Of a DNA stretch of 64,000 nucleotides, positions 22,356-33,747 are shown in pieces. The stretch spans positions 14,799,234 through 14,863,233 of the forward strand of contig NC_049903.1 of NCBI RefSeq assembly GCF_001411555.2. The letters run 5' to 3'. Made by a program: the position numbers and the translations under genes. Position 1 is the first letter of the stretch; the number at the start of each line of letters is the position of its first letter. The stretch is from Juglans regia. Taxonomy: Eukaryota; Streptophyta; Magnoliopsida; Fagales; Juglandaceae. The notes under the pieces were generated by a model. That model was given only the letters and a program-made list of their open reading frames with translations, did no database searches and had not been told where the DNA came from.

Positions 22356-22687
22356 GGGCCTCATTTGGATGTTGAGCTGAGTTGAGTTTTTTATGAATAA
22401 TAGTGAGTTGAGATGGTGGAGTGGGTTTTGTGGGCCCACCTAAGATGAGTTTAGATATATTTGGATGCTAAGATGAGTTTATATATATTTATAGAAAGTT
22501 AAAAAAGGTTTTGAGTCCCGCATGTAAAGATGTATTGAGTTGAAAAATATCGTGGATTCCATGTGTAAAGAGGTTTTGAGTTGAAATGAGTTTAGTGATT
22601 TGAGAGTTAGGTGTTTGGATGTTAGACTCAGTTTAAAATTTGATTGAACTGATTTAATATCAATATAGTTCAACTTCCAAACGGGGC
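22356..22687. mobile_element. Tourist-like MITE, copy 2
   Basis: The 332-bp element begins gggcctcatttggatgttga; its right end reads gccccgtttggaag on the reverse strand. It is flanked by CTA on both sides (22353-22355 and 22688-22690), a 3-bp target duplication. It shares internal gtttggatgtt and tgagttgaga motifs with copies 1 and 3. It is nested in the LINE. Confidence 0.8.
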
Positions 22688-24780
22688 CTAAGTATTTCCA
22701 TATGTGTGCAAACCATAGAAGGAAAACCTATAAAATTAGCAAGATTGAAAGGGAGGATGGATCTTTGGTCACTTTTGTTGCAAAGATCTCAGGGTTATTT
22801 CAAAAGTTCTATCAAGATCTTGTTACTTCCTCAAATCCTATAGGTATCCCTGAATGTCTTAGTCCACAGATGTCAAAAGTTACAGAGGAAATGAATAGAA
22901 GATTAAGTAAAGCATTTGTGGTAGAAGAGGTTAAGGAAGTTGTTTTTCAGATGAATCCTATTAGCTCCCCTGGACCAGATGGGTTCACTGCTTGCTTTTA
23001 TTAGTTACATTGGCATATTGTTGGCCAGGATGTTTGTAGTGTTGTTCTTGAATTTCTTAACAATGCAGGTGAAGGCTCGAGCTTCATTAATGATACTTAT
23101 TTTGTGTTAATTCAAAAGAGGAAGAACCCTAAGCAAATCTCCGACTATAAGCCAATCTATCTTTGCAATGTGATTTACAAGATCATATCTAAGGTCTTGG
23201 CAAATCGATTTAAGAAGATTCTACCTGAGATCATATCTTCTACTTAGAGTGTCTTTATCCTGGGAATGTTGATTCTTGACAATGTTATGGTGGCTTATGA
23301 AGCCATGCATTCAATGAATTCAAGGTTGAAGGGTCCGACAGGTTACATGGCATTGAAACTAGACATGAGCAAGGCTTATGACAGAGTGAAATGAGAGTTT
23401 CTTCAAGTTGTTATGACTAAATTGGGGTTCAACCAGAAATGGATTGGCCTAATCATGAGATGTTTAAACTTGGTTTCTTATTCTATTCTGCTCAATGGCT
23501 CTCCTTAGGCTCATTTCAAAGCTTCTAGAGGCTAAAGACAGGTGATCCATTGTCACTAACCTTTTCATCTGATATTCTAAGGCATTGAGTGCCCTACTCA
23601 ACCATGCTGAGGTGTCCAAAGTTATCACAAGAATACCAATTGTTCGAGGAAAAATTTGCACTAATTAGTTGTTCTTTGCAGATGACAGCTTATTATTTTG
23701 CAGAGCTAATCGTTTGGAGTTTAGCAATATGAATGGATTGTTGGGTTTTTGTGAAAAAGTTTCAAGCCAATGACTTAATAAGGACAAAACCTCTATTCAC
23801 TTTAGCAGAAACATAGCTAGGGAAGTTAGGAGGATCATTCTGAGTATTAATGGGGTAAGATCTTCATCTTTCTATGAAAAAGATTTGGAGCTACCTTATC
23901 TCATTGGCAGATCTCATTACCAAGCTTTCACTAGCATACTGGATAGAGTAAAAAGCAGGATCAGTAACTGGAAAACTAAGCTACTATCCAAAGCTAGTAA
24001 GGAGATTCTTTTAAAGGCAGTGATCCAAGCCTTGCCAACTTATTGCATGTGTGTGTTTAAACTCCCTAGATCCCTTTTAAATAAAATTAACCAAGTGATG
24101 AGGCAATTTTGGTGGAGTCAATAGCAGAATGAAAGGAAGATTCATTGGGTTTCTTGAAGTCAAATGGGGAAGGCCAAGTCAACAAGAGGATTGGGCTTTA
24201 GAAATTTGGAGAGCTTCAACTTAGCACTACTCGCAAAACAAGGATGGAGGATTATGAAGAATCCAGAGGCTTTAGCTAGTAGAGTTCTCAAGCTAAAATA
24301 TTTCCCTACAACCTCATTTCCTTAAGCTAAATTGGGTGCTAACCCATCATTTATCTGGATGAGTTTGCTTGCAGCAAGGAATTTGGTGAAAGAGGGCTCT
24401 TTATGGAGGATTGGTAATGGTGAACAAGTGAGGATTTGGAAGGATCGTTGGATTCCCAGCCATCTTCTTTCAAAATCCAAAGTATGCTTGTTGTGTTGGA
24501 CTCTAATGCAAAGGTAGAAACTCTTATTGATCCAGACACAAAATGTTGGAATGTTCTATTGATCAAATATTATTTTTTAAGCAGGGGTGGAGCTGATTCA
24601 ACAAATGCCTGTAAGTATTTCAAATTGTCTAGACAAGTTAGTATGGAGGTGCAGTATGAATAGCCTTTTTACAGTTAAAAGTGGTTACCATTTACATAAG
24701 GAATTGATAGAAAGATGGAAAGGGTAAGGTTCAAACTCTAATTCTCATAGGCAAGTTTGGTCTCTAATCTGGAAGCTATT

Positions 24781-25488
24781 TAGCTAGTGACACTAACAAT
24801 CGGAAGAGTACTGCTGCTGTGTCTTAGGGTTCCAATTTGCAAAAGACTATTGTGTTGTCTACTACAAAGCTGAGTATGCTGTTGTATATGAAGTTTCAAA
24901 GGAGATGATTTGGTTACAGAGTTCTTGGAGGAGTTGGGTAAGCACTAAGAAGAATGAGGATGGTACTCTCTACATTGACAGACAGAGTGCCATATGCTTG
25001 CTAAAAATCCAGCATTTCATTCTAGGGCCAAATATATTCATATTAGATTTTAAGTTATTTGATCTCTTCTTGATGATGACTAGTTGATACTTGAGGAAAT
25101 CTGCGGAAGCAAGAACCCTGTAGATATGTTAACTAAGGGTGTTTCATTTGAGAAACTGAAGTTGTGGTCTTCCAGCCTAAGGACAGGAGCTACGAGCTAC
25201 TAAGATGGAGGTTTCAATTTTGGAGGCAGATGATTAATACATGTGGTTGTACTAATCTCCAAGTGGGAGAATCGTTGGGTTTTTGTGTGGAGCTTGGTAT
25301 TTGGCTCGTCAGGGACTCACTCGAGCGAACGCTAGGCAGAAAGTCCACTTGGCTAGTCGCTTGAGTGAACTTTAGACAAAGAGTTCGTTCGACATTTAGC
25401 TCAAACAAACTTTAGATAGAGAGTTCACTCGGGCGAAATACCCGATAAATGTTTTGATTTGGGTTTCGCCAAGCGCGCACACACACAC

Positions 25489-25525
<37 letters not shown>

Positions 25526-25720
25526 AATTCTACATGGCTGTATAGAGTGAACAATAGTACCACACAATGTATTTCGACTTTTAAGAGAATAAAAATTGTT
25601 TGCAGCTCCATGGACATAGGTACGTTGCCCAATCACAAAATTTTGTGTTCGTGTTCTTGATTCATTTTTTTCTTTATTTTTTCTCTTATTGTTCTCAACA
25701 TTCGCAATTGTTAAATTATC
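24781..25720 (+). mobile_element. Ty1/copia fragment: RNase H end and 3' LTR
   Basis: Sequence from 24781 resembles the end of a copia polyprotein: RNase H (TTKAEYAVVYEVSKEMIWLQ, then RQSAI) and a tail related to MLTKGV near 25127. Stops and shifts are frequent. A purine stretch (aagtgggagaat, about 25260-25271) precedes what looks like a 3' LTR from about 25272 (cgttgggtttttgtg, the expected TG having become CG). The LTR contains an AC/AT microsatellite at 25479-25522 and a copia-like 3' part (gcagctccatggacatagg). The right end near 25700-25720 is uncertain. The 5' part of the element is missing. Confidence 0.75.
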
Positions 25721-26010
25721 ATTTATCCCAAAATTTTAAGTTGATGAGAAGAGGTACAAGAAATTTATCTTTCAGCAACCTAGCAACCTATCTCACCTCC
25801 TCCCATAAAAGGTATAATAAATTTATAATCCTCATATATCCCACATATATAGATGAAATCATAGTTATTTTTATTGGGTCAGCGTAGGTCCTGTCCTTAC
25901 TCTATATGTCGTACGTGATAAGTTGTTATTTGTGAGACAAATTTGACTGTTTCATGTTAATTTATGGTTGGCTTGCCTTTTGATGACAACGATGCTTTTG
26001 GTTTTTGCAG
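25721..26010 (+). other. Remaining CRK-A intron
   Basis: This is AT-rich intron sequence ending in the acceptor ggtttttgcag before the membrane-helix exon. No other feature is seen. Confidence 0.5.
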
Positions 26011-26130
26011 GAACTAAGAGAAACACCATAACTCGAACTGCCGTCGTCATTGTTGTGCCCACTCTTGTTGTTATCATACTGGTCATCAATTTATTTTTAA
26101 GACTGAGGAAGCGCAAGGATCATTTTGAAA
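26011..26130 (+). pseudogene. CRK-A membrane-helix exon
   Basis: The exon is 120 nt between ttttgcag and gtaagt. It encodes NTITRTAVVIVVPTLVVIIL and more, a hydrophobic helix followed by the basic stop-transfer RLRKRKDHFE. Phases match CRK-B's equivalent exon at 45964-46098. No lesion is visible in this exon. Confidence 0.85.
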
Positions 26131-26409
26131 GTAAGTACGACATAGTTCATGTATTCCTCGTTATATATAATAGTTAATTATGAAAATTCATGACTTTCTT
26201 TTCGCACTTCGGTAACACTGGGTGCCTAGCTAGGATAAAGAAAAGGTTTTTTTTCTTATAAATGGTTGCACTCTCTGTTATTACTTACCAGAGATACGAA
26301 CCCAAAAATCAAATTAGATGCTCTACCAGCTTGTTGTATGCTTTCATATTGAGCAAATTAATAAATCATTCGAGTATGTATCAACCTGGCGGTCGTTTCT
26401 TTTCTGAAG

Positions 26410-26531
26410 CCATGGATGAAATGGGAAACATTGAATCCTTGCAATTCGATTTCGACGTTATTAGAGCTGCCACATGCAACTTTTCTGATGCAAATAAGGT
26501 TGGGAAAGGTGGATTTGGGCCCGTTTATGAG
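26410..26531 (+). pseudogene. CRK-A kinase N-lobe exon (glycine loop)
   Basis: The exon follows the acceptor ctgaag. It encodes [20 protein letters not shown] followed by [18 protein letters not shown], with the ATP-binding glycine loop GKGGFG. Donor gtatga starts at 26532. The next exon lies 5.4 kb away because of the LTR-like insertion. Confidence 0.85.
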
Positions 26532-27243
26532 GTATGAAAACAGTAGGGTATAAATATGTCAAACAAGCATCTATTGTCAAAATATGTCAAACCATTGTTG
26601 TAAGACCCAGCTCACCGCCATCCATGCACGTGGTTCACAGTTCCATAAACCGTCGTACGGGTTCACGCCATACGTCGCACATGTTCACGTTCATTTTTTT
26701 TTTTTTCCATTTTTGTGTATGTACGTTCATCCTTTTCCTCTAGGTTTTATCTCTTTACTATTTTTATCTTATATATATGTTAAACATCCTCGATATGTGC
26801 CGCGCTTTCCCCTATTCACAGAAGGCCATCGTTTCTTTGCAAAACACCAAACCGAAGGGCTCAGTCTGCAACCAGTAAACCGCCACCCGCAAAGCTATTT
26901 CACGTGCCGCAACTCCACCAAACACAGTCCCGCCGGTACCTCAGCCACTCTGAGTCCATCACCCCAGCCGTGCGCCACCGCCATCCGAGTATCCCGTCCG
27001 GTTCTCAGCTATCGGTAAAAACCACCACCCCTGTTTCCCGCACAAAAAACAGAGCACCTACTGATCTCCACCGTGTGCCATCAACCTGCCAACCACGCCA
27101 CCAGCTGTCGTTCCGTCAGCCCCAGTCCGCCGCACGCCACCTCAGTCTCTCGGTAAGCCACTATCACCCCCTCGCCGTGTCTTCCCCTTCGGTTTGCTCT
27201 CCCTCCGTCTCTTCTCTCACATCCCTCTCCCTCATTAGCAGCA

Positions 27244-27278
<35 letters not shown>

Positions 27279-27631
27279 CCTCCCTGGGCGACGCCGTCGG
27301 AAAGTCACCACCACCTCTGTCCAACGTCCGTCGCACTCCCACGGTGCCACTGCCTCGGTTTTCTGTGGGTAAGCTCTTGTCGCCGCTCACGTTGGGCCCC
27401 TGCTTGTTTTTATTTTGGTTGTTGTTGATGGTTGCTTAAAAATGAAACTTATGGTATATATATAGTTATATATAAAGTGCGAATCGCCCTATAAACAGTA
27501 TTTTCATCTAATATTTTCGTTTCTAATTTTACCTCTACTTCCATTCCCAAATTTTGATTTTGCCATTGAAATTCTTTCCATTTTGCCCCTGATTTCTCCC
27601 ACGCACGAGGCCCTCCTCCCCTCTCCCCCCG

Positions 27632-27945
27632 TCTGTTTCTTCATCTCCTGCAGTGCGCCGCCGCACGCCATCGTGCTCGACACCACCACTCTCATTCTCT
27701 TCCCCTCCGATAGGCGTCCATTCCCTTCCAATCTCAGCCCCTCTCGTGCTGCCGTTGACCGCCACGAGCAAATCCAAGCTGCGGCCCGTCCGATTCTTCA
27801 TCGCCTCCAGTGCGCCGCCGCACGCCGACATGGCTAACACCGCCCCACCCATTCTCTTCCCCTCCGTCCGGCGTTCCTCCCCTTCCAATATCAGCTCCTA
27901 TCGTGCCGCCGTTAACCGCCACGACGAATCCAAGCCGCGGCTCAT
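27632..27945. repeat. Two-copy tandem repeat (157 bp) in a GC-rich block
   Basis: tgcgccgccgcacgcc recurs at 27654 and 27811, and the surrounding sequence (ttcttcatc, ctcttcccctccg, cttccaat, gtgccgccgtt) is duplicated with the same 157-base period. The period is not a multiple of three, and overlapping open frames on both strands are by-products of the base composition. Confidence 0.8.
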
Positions 27946-29983
27946 TCTGGTTTTTGTTTAATTTAAATTTTAATTTTTTTATAGGAACGACGGTCTTTAT
28001 TGTGTTTTATTGTGTTTTATTTTCTTTAATTTTGAATTATGTAAATATTGAATTCAATTGTTACATTTCAGTATAAATGTAATTTTTCCTTATTAATGAT
28101 TTTTGTTTAATGATTTATTAAGAAATAAACTTAAATAATTTTTTTTTTTTATTTCTGGATAAATTGAATAGTTTATTAATTAACCTGAAATTAATTACAC
28201 TATTTGAGGTAGATCTATAGTTTCTAATGTACTATAGTTTATTTAATTTTTTTTAAAAGAAAATAATAAGGTTACTACTCTCCTACTACTCATTTACTAC
28301 TCTTTTAAATTTGATTTTTTTTTAAAATTTTTTATTTTACTTAATGGTTAAGGAAGTGATTATTAATAAAATTATATATTTTTTTAATTTTTTCCATTAA
28401 GGATGTTAAAAAAATACTTCAAAAAAAATGATAAAAAAATTAAAAACTTGAAATTAACTATTAGTAATTGGCTAGTAATAAGATAATAACCCTATCACTA
28501 TCATTACCTTTTTTTAAATGTAAAGGATGAGACTTTATAAAATATATGATTAAATTATTTAATACTTACCACTGTAATTTTGAATTTTAAAAGTGACACA
28601 TTATATATTTATTTTGGAAATAACAAATATACAACATGCGCATCCAACTATAATTATTAAGAGTAATAATAGTAGGTTGGTTAGTATAATTACAAATTTT
28701 TATAAAGAAATAAATTATAACTTCTTAATAATTTAAAAATATAATATGTCATTATTATTATTTTATTTAGCCAAGTGTGAAAATGTTAAATAAATTAATA
28801 TTTTTCATTGTTATTATTTCTTATAGTGTTTCTATTTTAATAATATTAAAAAGAGTTATGAAAACTTTTGAAGTAAGTTAAGATGATGTGATTTGCATTC
28901 TTAAATTAAGAGCTAAACTGCCTTTAAACTAACGCAATAATTTAACATTATTTGTAGTGTTAACTGTTAAGTAATATAGTCTAGAATATGTTAATATATA
29001 TTAGAACATTTTTAATTTTTTCCTTCTCTGAAAATTTATATAATGTTGGAGAGAGTTAGATGAGATGAAATTTTATAAAAAATAATTGAAAGAGAGAAAG
29101 AGTTAAATAAAAAATATTATAAAATTAAAATATTATAAGACGCTTAGATTATAATTTTATAATATTATTTTTGTTTTGAAATTTAAAAAGATAAATTATA
29201 TTTTATTTGAAATTTGAAATTTTGAGAAAGTTGTAATGATTATTTTAAAAGTTTTGTATTTTAGTTATGTTTAAAAATGAGATGGGATATGATATGAAAA
29301 TTTTGGAATAAAATCTATTTTCAAATAGACTTTTATTTGAAAATAAGTAAGGGATGAACAGTGTTCTTATCAATTTCTCTCTCACTTTTTTCTTGTTTTT
29401 CTCATCAAATTCGGTTCTATTATGTTTTTGCTCTTTTGCCGATTAGGTGAGTTTGGATACTGTGGTTTTTTTTTTTTTTGATAGGTTAGATCCTAATTGA
29501 GATGAGATTAGTTGAAATGTAAATTAAAAGTTAAATAAAATATTGTTAGAATATTATTTTTTAATATTATAGAAACATTAGCCTTTTAAACAAGAGATTT
29601 TGGTAAGTTTAAACAAACAATATTTTATTTTTAGTAAAAGAAATAATTTTAATTTGCTTATGGATGTTACATTTCATTTAAGTGTATTCAATTCTTGAAT
29701 TTGCTGCCTAACAAGATCTAAGATTCTCATTATATATTATTTTATTTGGAACTCGTAAAAATACTATTGGATATAATCATTGATATTAGAGTTTATAATA
29801 TGAGATAAAAAAGAAAATGATTTAGTCAAAAATCCTTACGCATATGCTGCTTGTGATAATATGATGATTTGCTTTACATGATGATTCTATCTAAAGTTGG
29901 TCATATTTTACTGTCTATTATATATCTCGCAATATTTAATAGTAGACAACTGGGCATACGTGCAACGCACGTTGCCCTAACTA

Positions 29984-29984
<1 letters not shown>

Positions 29985-30025
<41 letters not shown>
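29985..30025. repeat. (TA)n microsatellite
   Basis: This is an uninterrupted TA run of about 41 bases. It directly follows gcaacgcacgttgccctaactag, the kind of sequence found at the end of some non-autonomous plant elements. Confidence 0.9.
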
Positions 30026-30028
<3 letters not shown>

Positions 30029-31971
30029 CCTAGTGGGAAGAAGAGTGTGTTTTAATGGACCACGAGACTTATACTATGGGCTCAGTTTTGTTTGATTGAT
30101 GTTTAAACCTAGTGAGCTATTTTTCTAGTGGGCTGGGCTTGAGATTATTTAGACATACATATTTTGATAGACTTGTATATTATTTTTATTAGACTTGATT
30201 TTATTATGTTTGATAAACTGTTTTAGTAATTTTATTAGGCTGAGATCTTTTGTAAGCAAGCTAAAGTTTCACTGTTATAAATATGAGTAATTAGACTCAA
30301 ATTCTTTTTATAATTATATTATATAGTGTTAGAGTTTATAGTTACACTTCAATAGTAAGTAAGTTATTTTTTTTTATATTTTAGTCGAAGTTATTAAAGG
30401 GACATTGATGATTTTAGAAAGTGATGATATATTTTGAGGTTATGAGAATTTTAGGTTTTGAGGAATTAAAGTAAGTTATTTTAGAAGTTTTAGGGTTGAA
30501 TATCGAAATACGAGATTGATTGGAAATTAACGTGATTATCTTATAGGTGACGATTAATTTTTGTTCTGCATTGTTGAGGAAATTTGGAAAAGCTAAGAAG
30601 TTCAGGTAAGTGGGGTTCTTATGCTAGATTTGCATAAAAAGAAATGAACTGAGATTGGTTTATAAAAATATGCATGTTGTGTTAAAAAAAAAGTTGAAAA
30701 ACAACCTCAGTATATGTTTTGCATTCACTGATGAAATATGTACGAAAGAGAAAATTAATGCTTTTGACATGAAAAGTATAGACATAAGCAATATTTGACA
30801 TGTTTCTGAAATATGCAAAAGAACGAATATGATATCATTGAGATTTTTATACATGTGATATGAAATGATTGGAATATGGTTTTGATCAAATGGAAGTGAT
30901 ATGAATATGTTTAGCACATGTCTTGATATGATATGGATATGAAAAACTTTTGGCATACTTATCTGTTTTGATTCTGATTCTGAATATAGTTATAATATGA
31001 TGATATTGATTCACGTGATATGGTTGGTACAAACATGATATGAGTACACCCACTTTGGAAACAAAGTGATCTTTTACGTATTCTTTCCTGCGTCCACACT
31101 TGGGGTTCCGAGATTGAAAAATGGAAAGTTTCACAATATGATACTGCCTGATTTGGCCACCGGGGATAGCACAACCTTACCACGGGGATTATACATGGTA
31201 TATGATATGATACGATATGATATGATAAGATGAAGATGTTCAGTTATGTTATGCCAAAGTATTCTTGAATATGAAAATGATTTATGAATATGAAAAGATT
31301 GAAATGTCGCTTTGATTCTTGTGATAATACATTTTGAGATGTGCATATAAAAATAAAATGTTTTGCTTCTGCATACCAAACTTTCTAAAAAGGGCTCATG
31401 TTTACACACTAGTATAGGTTTTCTGCTCATTGAGTTGTTGATAACTCACCCCTTATCTTCATTATTTTCAGATGATATTGATGACCCAACTGGGGCTCAG
31501 GAATAGAGATTGGAGCTTGACTAGTTATGGATAGAAGGTCGAGTACCTAAGGGTACCATGCATGTTAGTAGAAGGGTTTGACTTGAGTATTTGAAGTTCT
31601 TTATGTTATTTGGATCTTTTGAGACTTAAGATGTATCAGTTTATTACGTTGAGATTTAATTATGTTTTGATTTAGTAGGATGTATGGTTTTATCAATTTG
31701 GTATGTTATCACTATCGAGAGACTGTGGACCCATTGGTTTATTATTATTGCAATAATGACTTTGTGGAGTTTGTAATGTGTTTATTTAGAAGATATGAGA
31801 TTGATTTTGCTTATGAAGTCTTTGGAGATTTTTAGATGTGTTGGGAGACATGTTTATAAGTGACATGTAGTAATTCTCCACCCCACCAGGGTATGGGGCG
31901 TTACAATTGTATTTAGTTCCTGAAAATTGATTCGAGTTCTTTATTTGTGCCTTATTCTCTCACATATTCAG

Positions 31972-33271
31972 GGTAAGCTTCCTAATGGACAAGAGATAGC
32001 AGTAAAAAGACTATCGAGAACCTCTGGACAAGGAAATTTGGAATTCACGAATGAGGTTGTATTAGTAGCCAAGCTCCAACACCAAAATCTAGTAAGGCTC
32101 CTTGGATTTTGCTTGGAAGGGAATGAACGACTTCTTGTGTATGAGTTCGTACCCAATAGCAGCCTTGATCGCTACATATTTGGTACCATTGCATTCTATG
32201 TTTTACATTGGGATGAAGATATTTTCATTCATTTCCTTAAAAGATCATAAATTTTAAATATTTGATTGAGTATGTACGATTCCTTGCTTATGCAGATCCC
32301 AAGAAGAGTGCAAATCTAGATTGGGAGACTAGATATAAAATTATTATAAAGGCATTGCTCAAGGGCTTTTATACCTTTACGAGGATTCTCGACTTCTGAT
32401 TATTCATCGTGAGATCTCAAAGTTGCTAATGTTCTATTAGATATAGAAATGAATCCTAAGATTTCAGATTTTGGCATGGTAAGGATGTGTGTATGGGATC
32501 AGACTGAAGGCAATACAAATAGAATATTGGGGACCTAGTAAGTATATAAACATATCCAAATAGGGTAGAGCTAATGACTACAATTTTCCATTTTCTATAT
32601 GATTGATTTATGTTGGTTATTTGCATCAAGAAAGGCATATAAAGACATGGAAATCAAATCAATTGAAAATAATAATCAAAGTTCTACTGCCTTCAAATTG
32701 AAGTTGAGTTTATTAATATTGATATGCAGTGGATATATGGCACCAGAGTATGCAATGCTTGGGCAATTCTCAGTCAAGTCAGATGTCTTTAGTTTTGGTG
32801 TGTTGATGCTGGAGATTGTAAGTGGTAAAAAAATTACATCTTTCCGTGAAGGGGAGAACATAGAGTGCCTTCTAAGCAATGTGAGTGTATACATAAATTA
32901 TTAGACCCTTGTTCTTTGTTAAAATGAAAATCAACAATATTCTACACTATTTTCTTTGACATGTATGCGTGAATTAATGTATATCTTCATGGTTGGAAAG
33001 CTGGAGAGAGGGGACATCAACGAATCTCATGGATCTCACACTGAGGAGTGGTCCACTGAGCAAAATGATACGATGTATTCACATTGGATTGCTGTGTGTT
33101 CAAGCCAATGTTGCCGACAGACTAGACATGGCTTCAGTTGTTCTCATGCTTAATAGCAATTCCATTGCTCTCCCTTTGCCCACACAACCAGCAAGTTTTA
33201 TGCAAAATGGGGTTCCATTAGCCACATCAATGAAACTGGACCCTAATTGTAGGCCGGTGAGTCAGTATTAG
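31972..33271 (+). pseudogene. CRK-A kinase exons 3' of the insertion
   Basis: Exon 31972-32182 carries the ATP-anchoring lysine in IAVKRLS and the alpha-C glutamate (NEV). Exon 32296-32537 has a 2-base insertion after TRYKII, and its catalytic loop is corrupted: HRD is read as HRE, followed by a shift that ends at TAG. The DFG region survives in another frame (KISDFGM). Exon 32730-32880 carries [20 protein letters not shown]. The last exon (about 32989-33271) lacks an AG acceptor in front of WLESWREGTSTNLMDL. Any product would be a dead kinase. Confidence 0.9.
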
Positions 33272-33747
33272 GTTTCGATTACTGAGTTAGGTCCTAGGTA
33301 GTGTTTTGTGGGTGTGGCCACGGTGTACATGTTTTTGTGCAAATTTCACTTGCTATTATATGTGATTCATTTGTTGCTTTAAGGTTGTAGTCTTCTCTGA
33401 CTCTTGATTCAATAGCTATGATTAATCTAATGTGCTTGCACTAAGAACTACTGCCGTTAGTCTTTACGGCCATCTGCAACACGTCCAGGTTTTAAATAAT
33501 TTTTAACTGGTTTTTACCCCTCAACTAAAATATTGTAGGAGAGAAGCAAGTGATACGTTCATCTTTACTTCTTGGCCACGAGCCATGATGCGTAGTTCTA
33601 TGCAAGCTTTTTGAAAATTGAGTATTCTTTAAAAAAATTAAATTCATCTTAACTTATTTAATATTTTTTAATCTAAAAATATTAAATTCATTTCAACTTA
33701 AAAATGTTAAATCATTCTCAATAAAATTTACAAAATATTATTAGAGA
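33272..33747. other. CRK-A 3' flank
   Basis: No gene is visible. The first part is probably the CRK-A 3' untranslated region; the rest is AT-rich. Confidence 0.5.

Larger units (their letters stand above)
19350..24780 (+). mobile_element. L1-type LINE, 3' truncated, with two nested MITEs
   Basis: It is a plant L1-like non-LTR element with ORF1 (19395-20838) and ORF2 (20835 onward), decayed by many stops and frameshifts. A hAT-like MITE (20873-21291) and a Tourist-like MITE (22356-22687) lie inside it. Coding similarity stops at about 24780, inside the C-terminal region after the reverse transcriptase, where a copia fragment begins. No poly(A) tail or target duplication is found at that end, so the 3' part was lost. 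Confidence 0.85.
20835..24780 (+). pseudogene. LINE ORF2 (endonuclease and reverse transcriptase), decayed
   Basis: The endonuclease starts MNCLIWNCQGIEN, is cut by a MITE at 20873, and resumes at 21301 (PQIVQGLRLLVK, FLMETKC, GLSGGLAFFW, FCVGDFNKIL). A second MITE splits the linker at 22356. The reverse transcriptase follows with NPISSPGPDGFTACFY, LDMSKAYDRVK and FFADDSLLF (catalytic aspartates near 23685), then the region after the RT with SNWKTKLLSKASKE, FWWSQ and WRIGNGEQVRIWKDRW. Many in-frame stops, for example at 21809, 23002 and 23245, rule out function. Confidence 0.85.
26599..31905 (+). mobile_element. Long LTR-like element (5.3 kb) in the CRK-A kinase intron
   Basis: The element starts TGTAAGACCC and ends GGGGCGTTACA, with TG...CA termini, and is flanked by an exact 5-bp duplication ATTGT (26594-26598 and 31906-31910). 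I see no gag-pol and no internal LTR pair. It is therefore either a solo LTR of a long-LTR family or a non-autonomous element. The last kilobase (ctcattgagttgttgataactcacccc, the splice-like ttttcag near 31470) resembles the 3' part of long plant LTRs. A GC-rich block at 26810-27950 and a probable nested insertion to about 30025 lie inside. Confidence 0.75.
18827..33271 (+). pseudogene. CRK-A: cysteine-rich receptor-like kinase, pseudogene with nested insertions
   Basis: These are the remains of a DUF26 receptor-like kinase. Intact members are plasma-membrane kinases with an extracellular Gnk2/DUF26 domain pair, one membrane helix and a cytoplasmic Ser/Thr kinase domain. Exons recognised: 18827-19349 (signal peptide and first DUF26), 26011-26130 (membrane helix), 26410-26531 (glycine loop [10 protein letters not shown]), 31972-32182 ([23 protein letters not shown]), 32296-32537 (catalytic loop and DFG), 32730-32880 (GYMAPEY and SDVFSFGV) and about 32989-33271 (C-lobe end, TAG 33269-33271). 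The second DUF26 domain is missing, at the site of the LINE/copia insertion. Frameshifts, a corrupted HRD loop and a lost splice acceptor show it is dead. Confidence 0.93.

Noticed and set aside
26904..27961. Several overlapping open frames on both strands
   Set aside because: They follow from GC-rich composition and a 157-bp tandem repeat that is not a multiple of three; none has recognisable domains.
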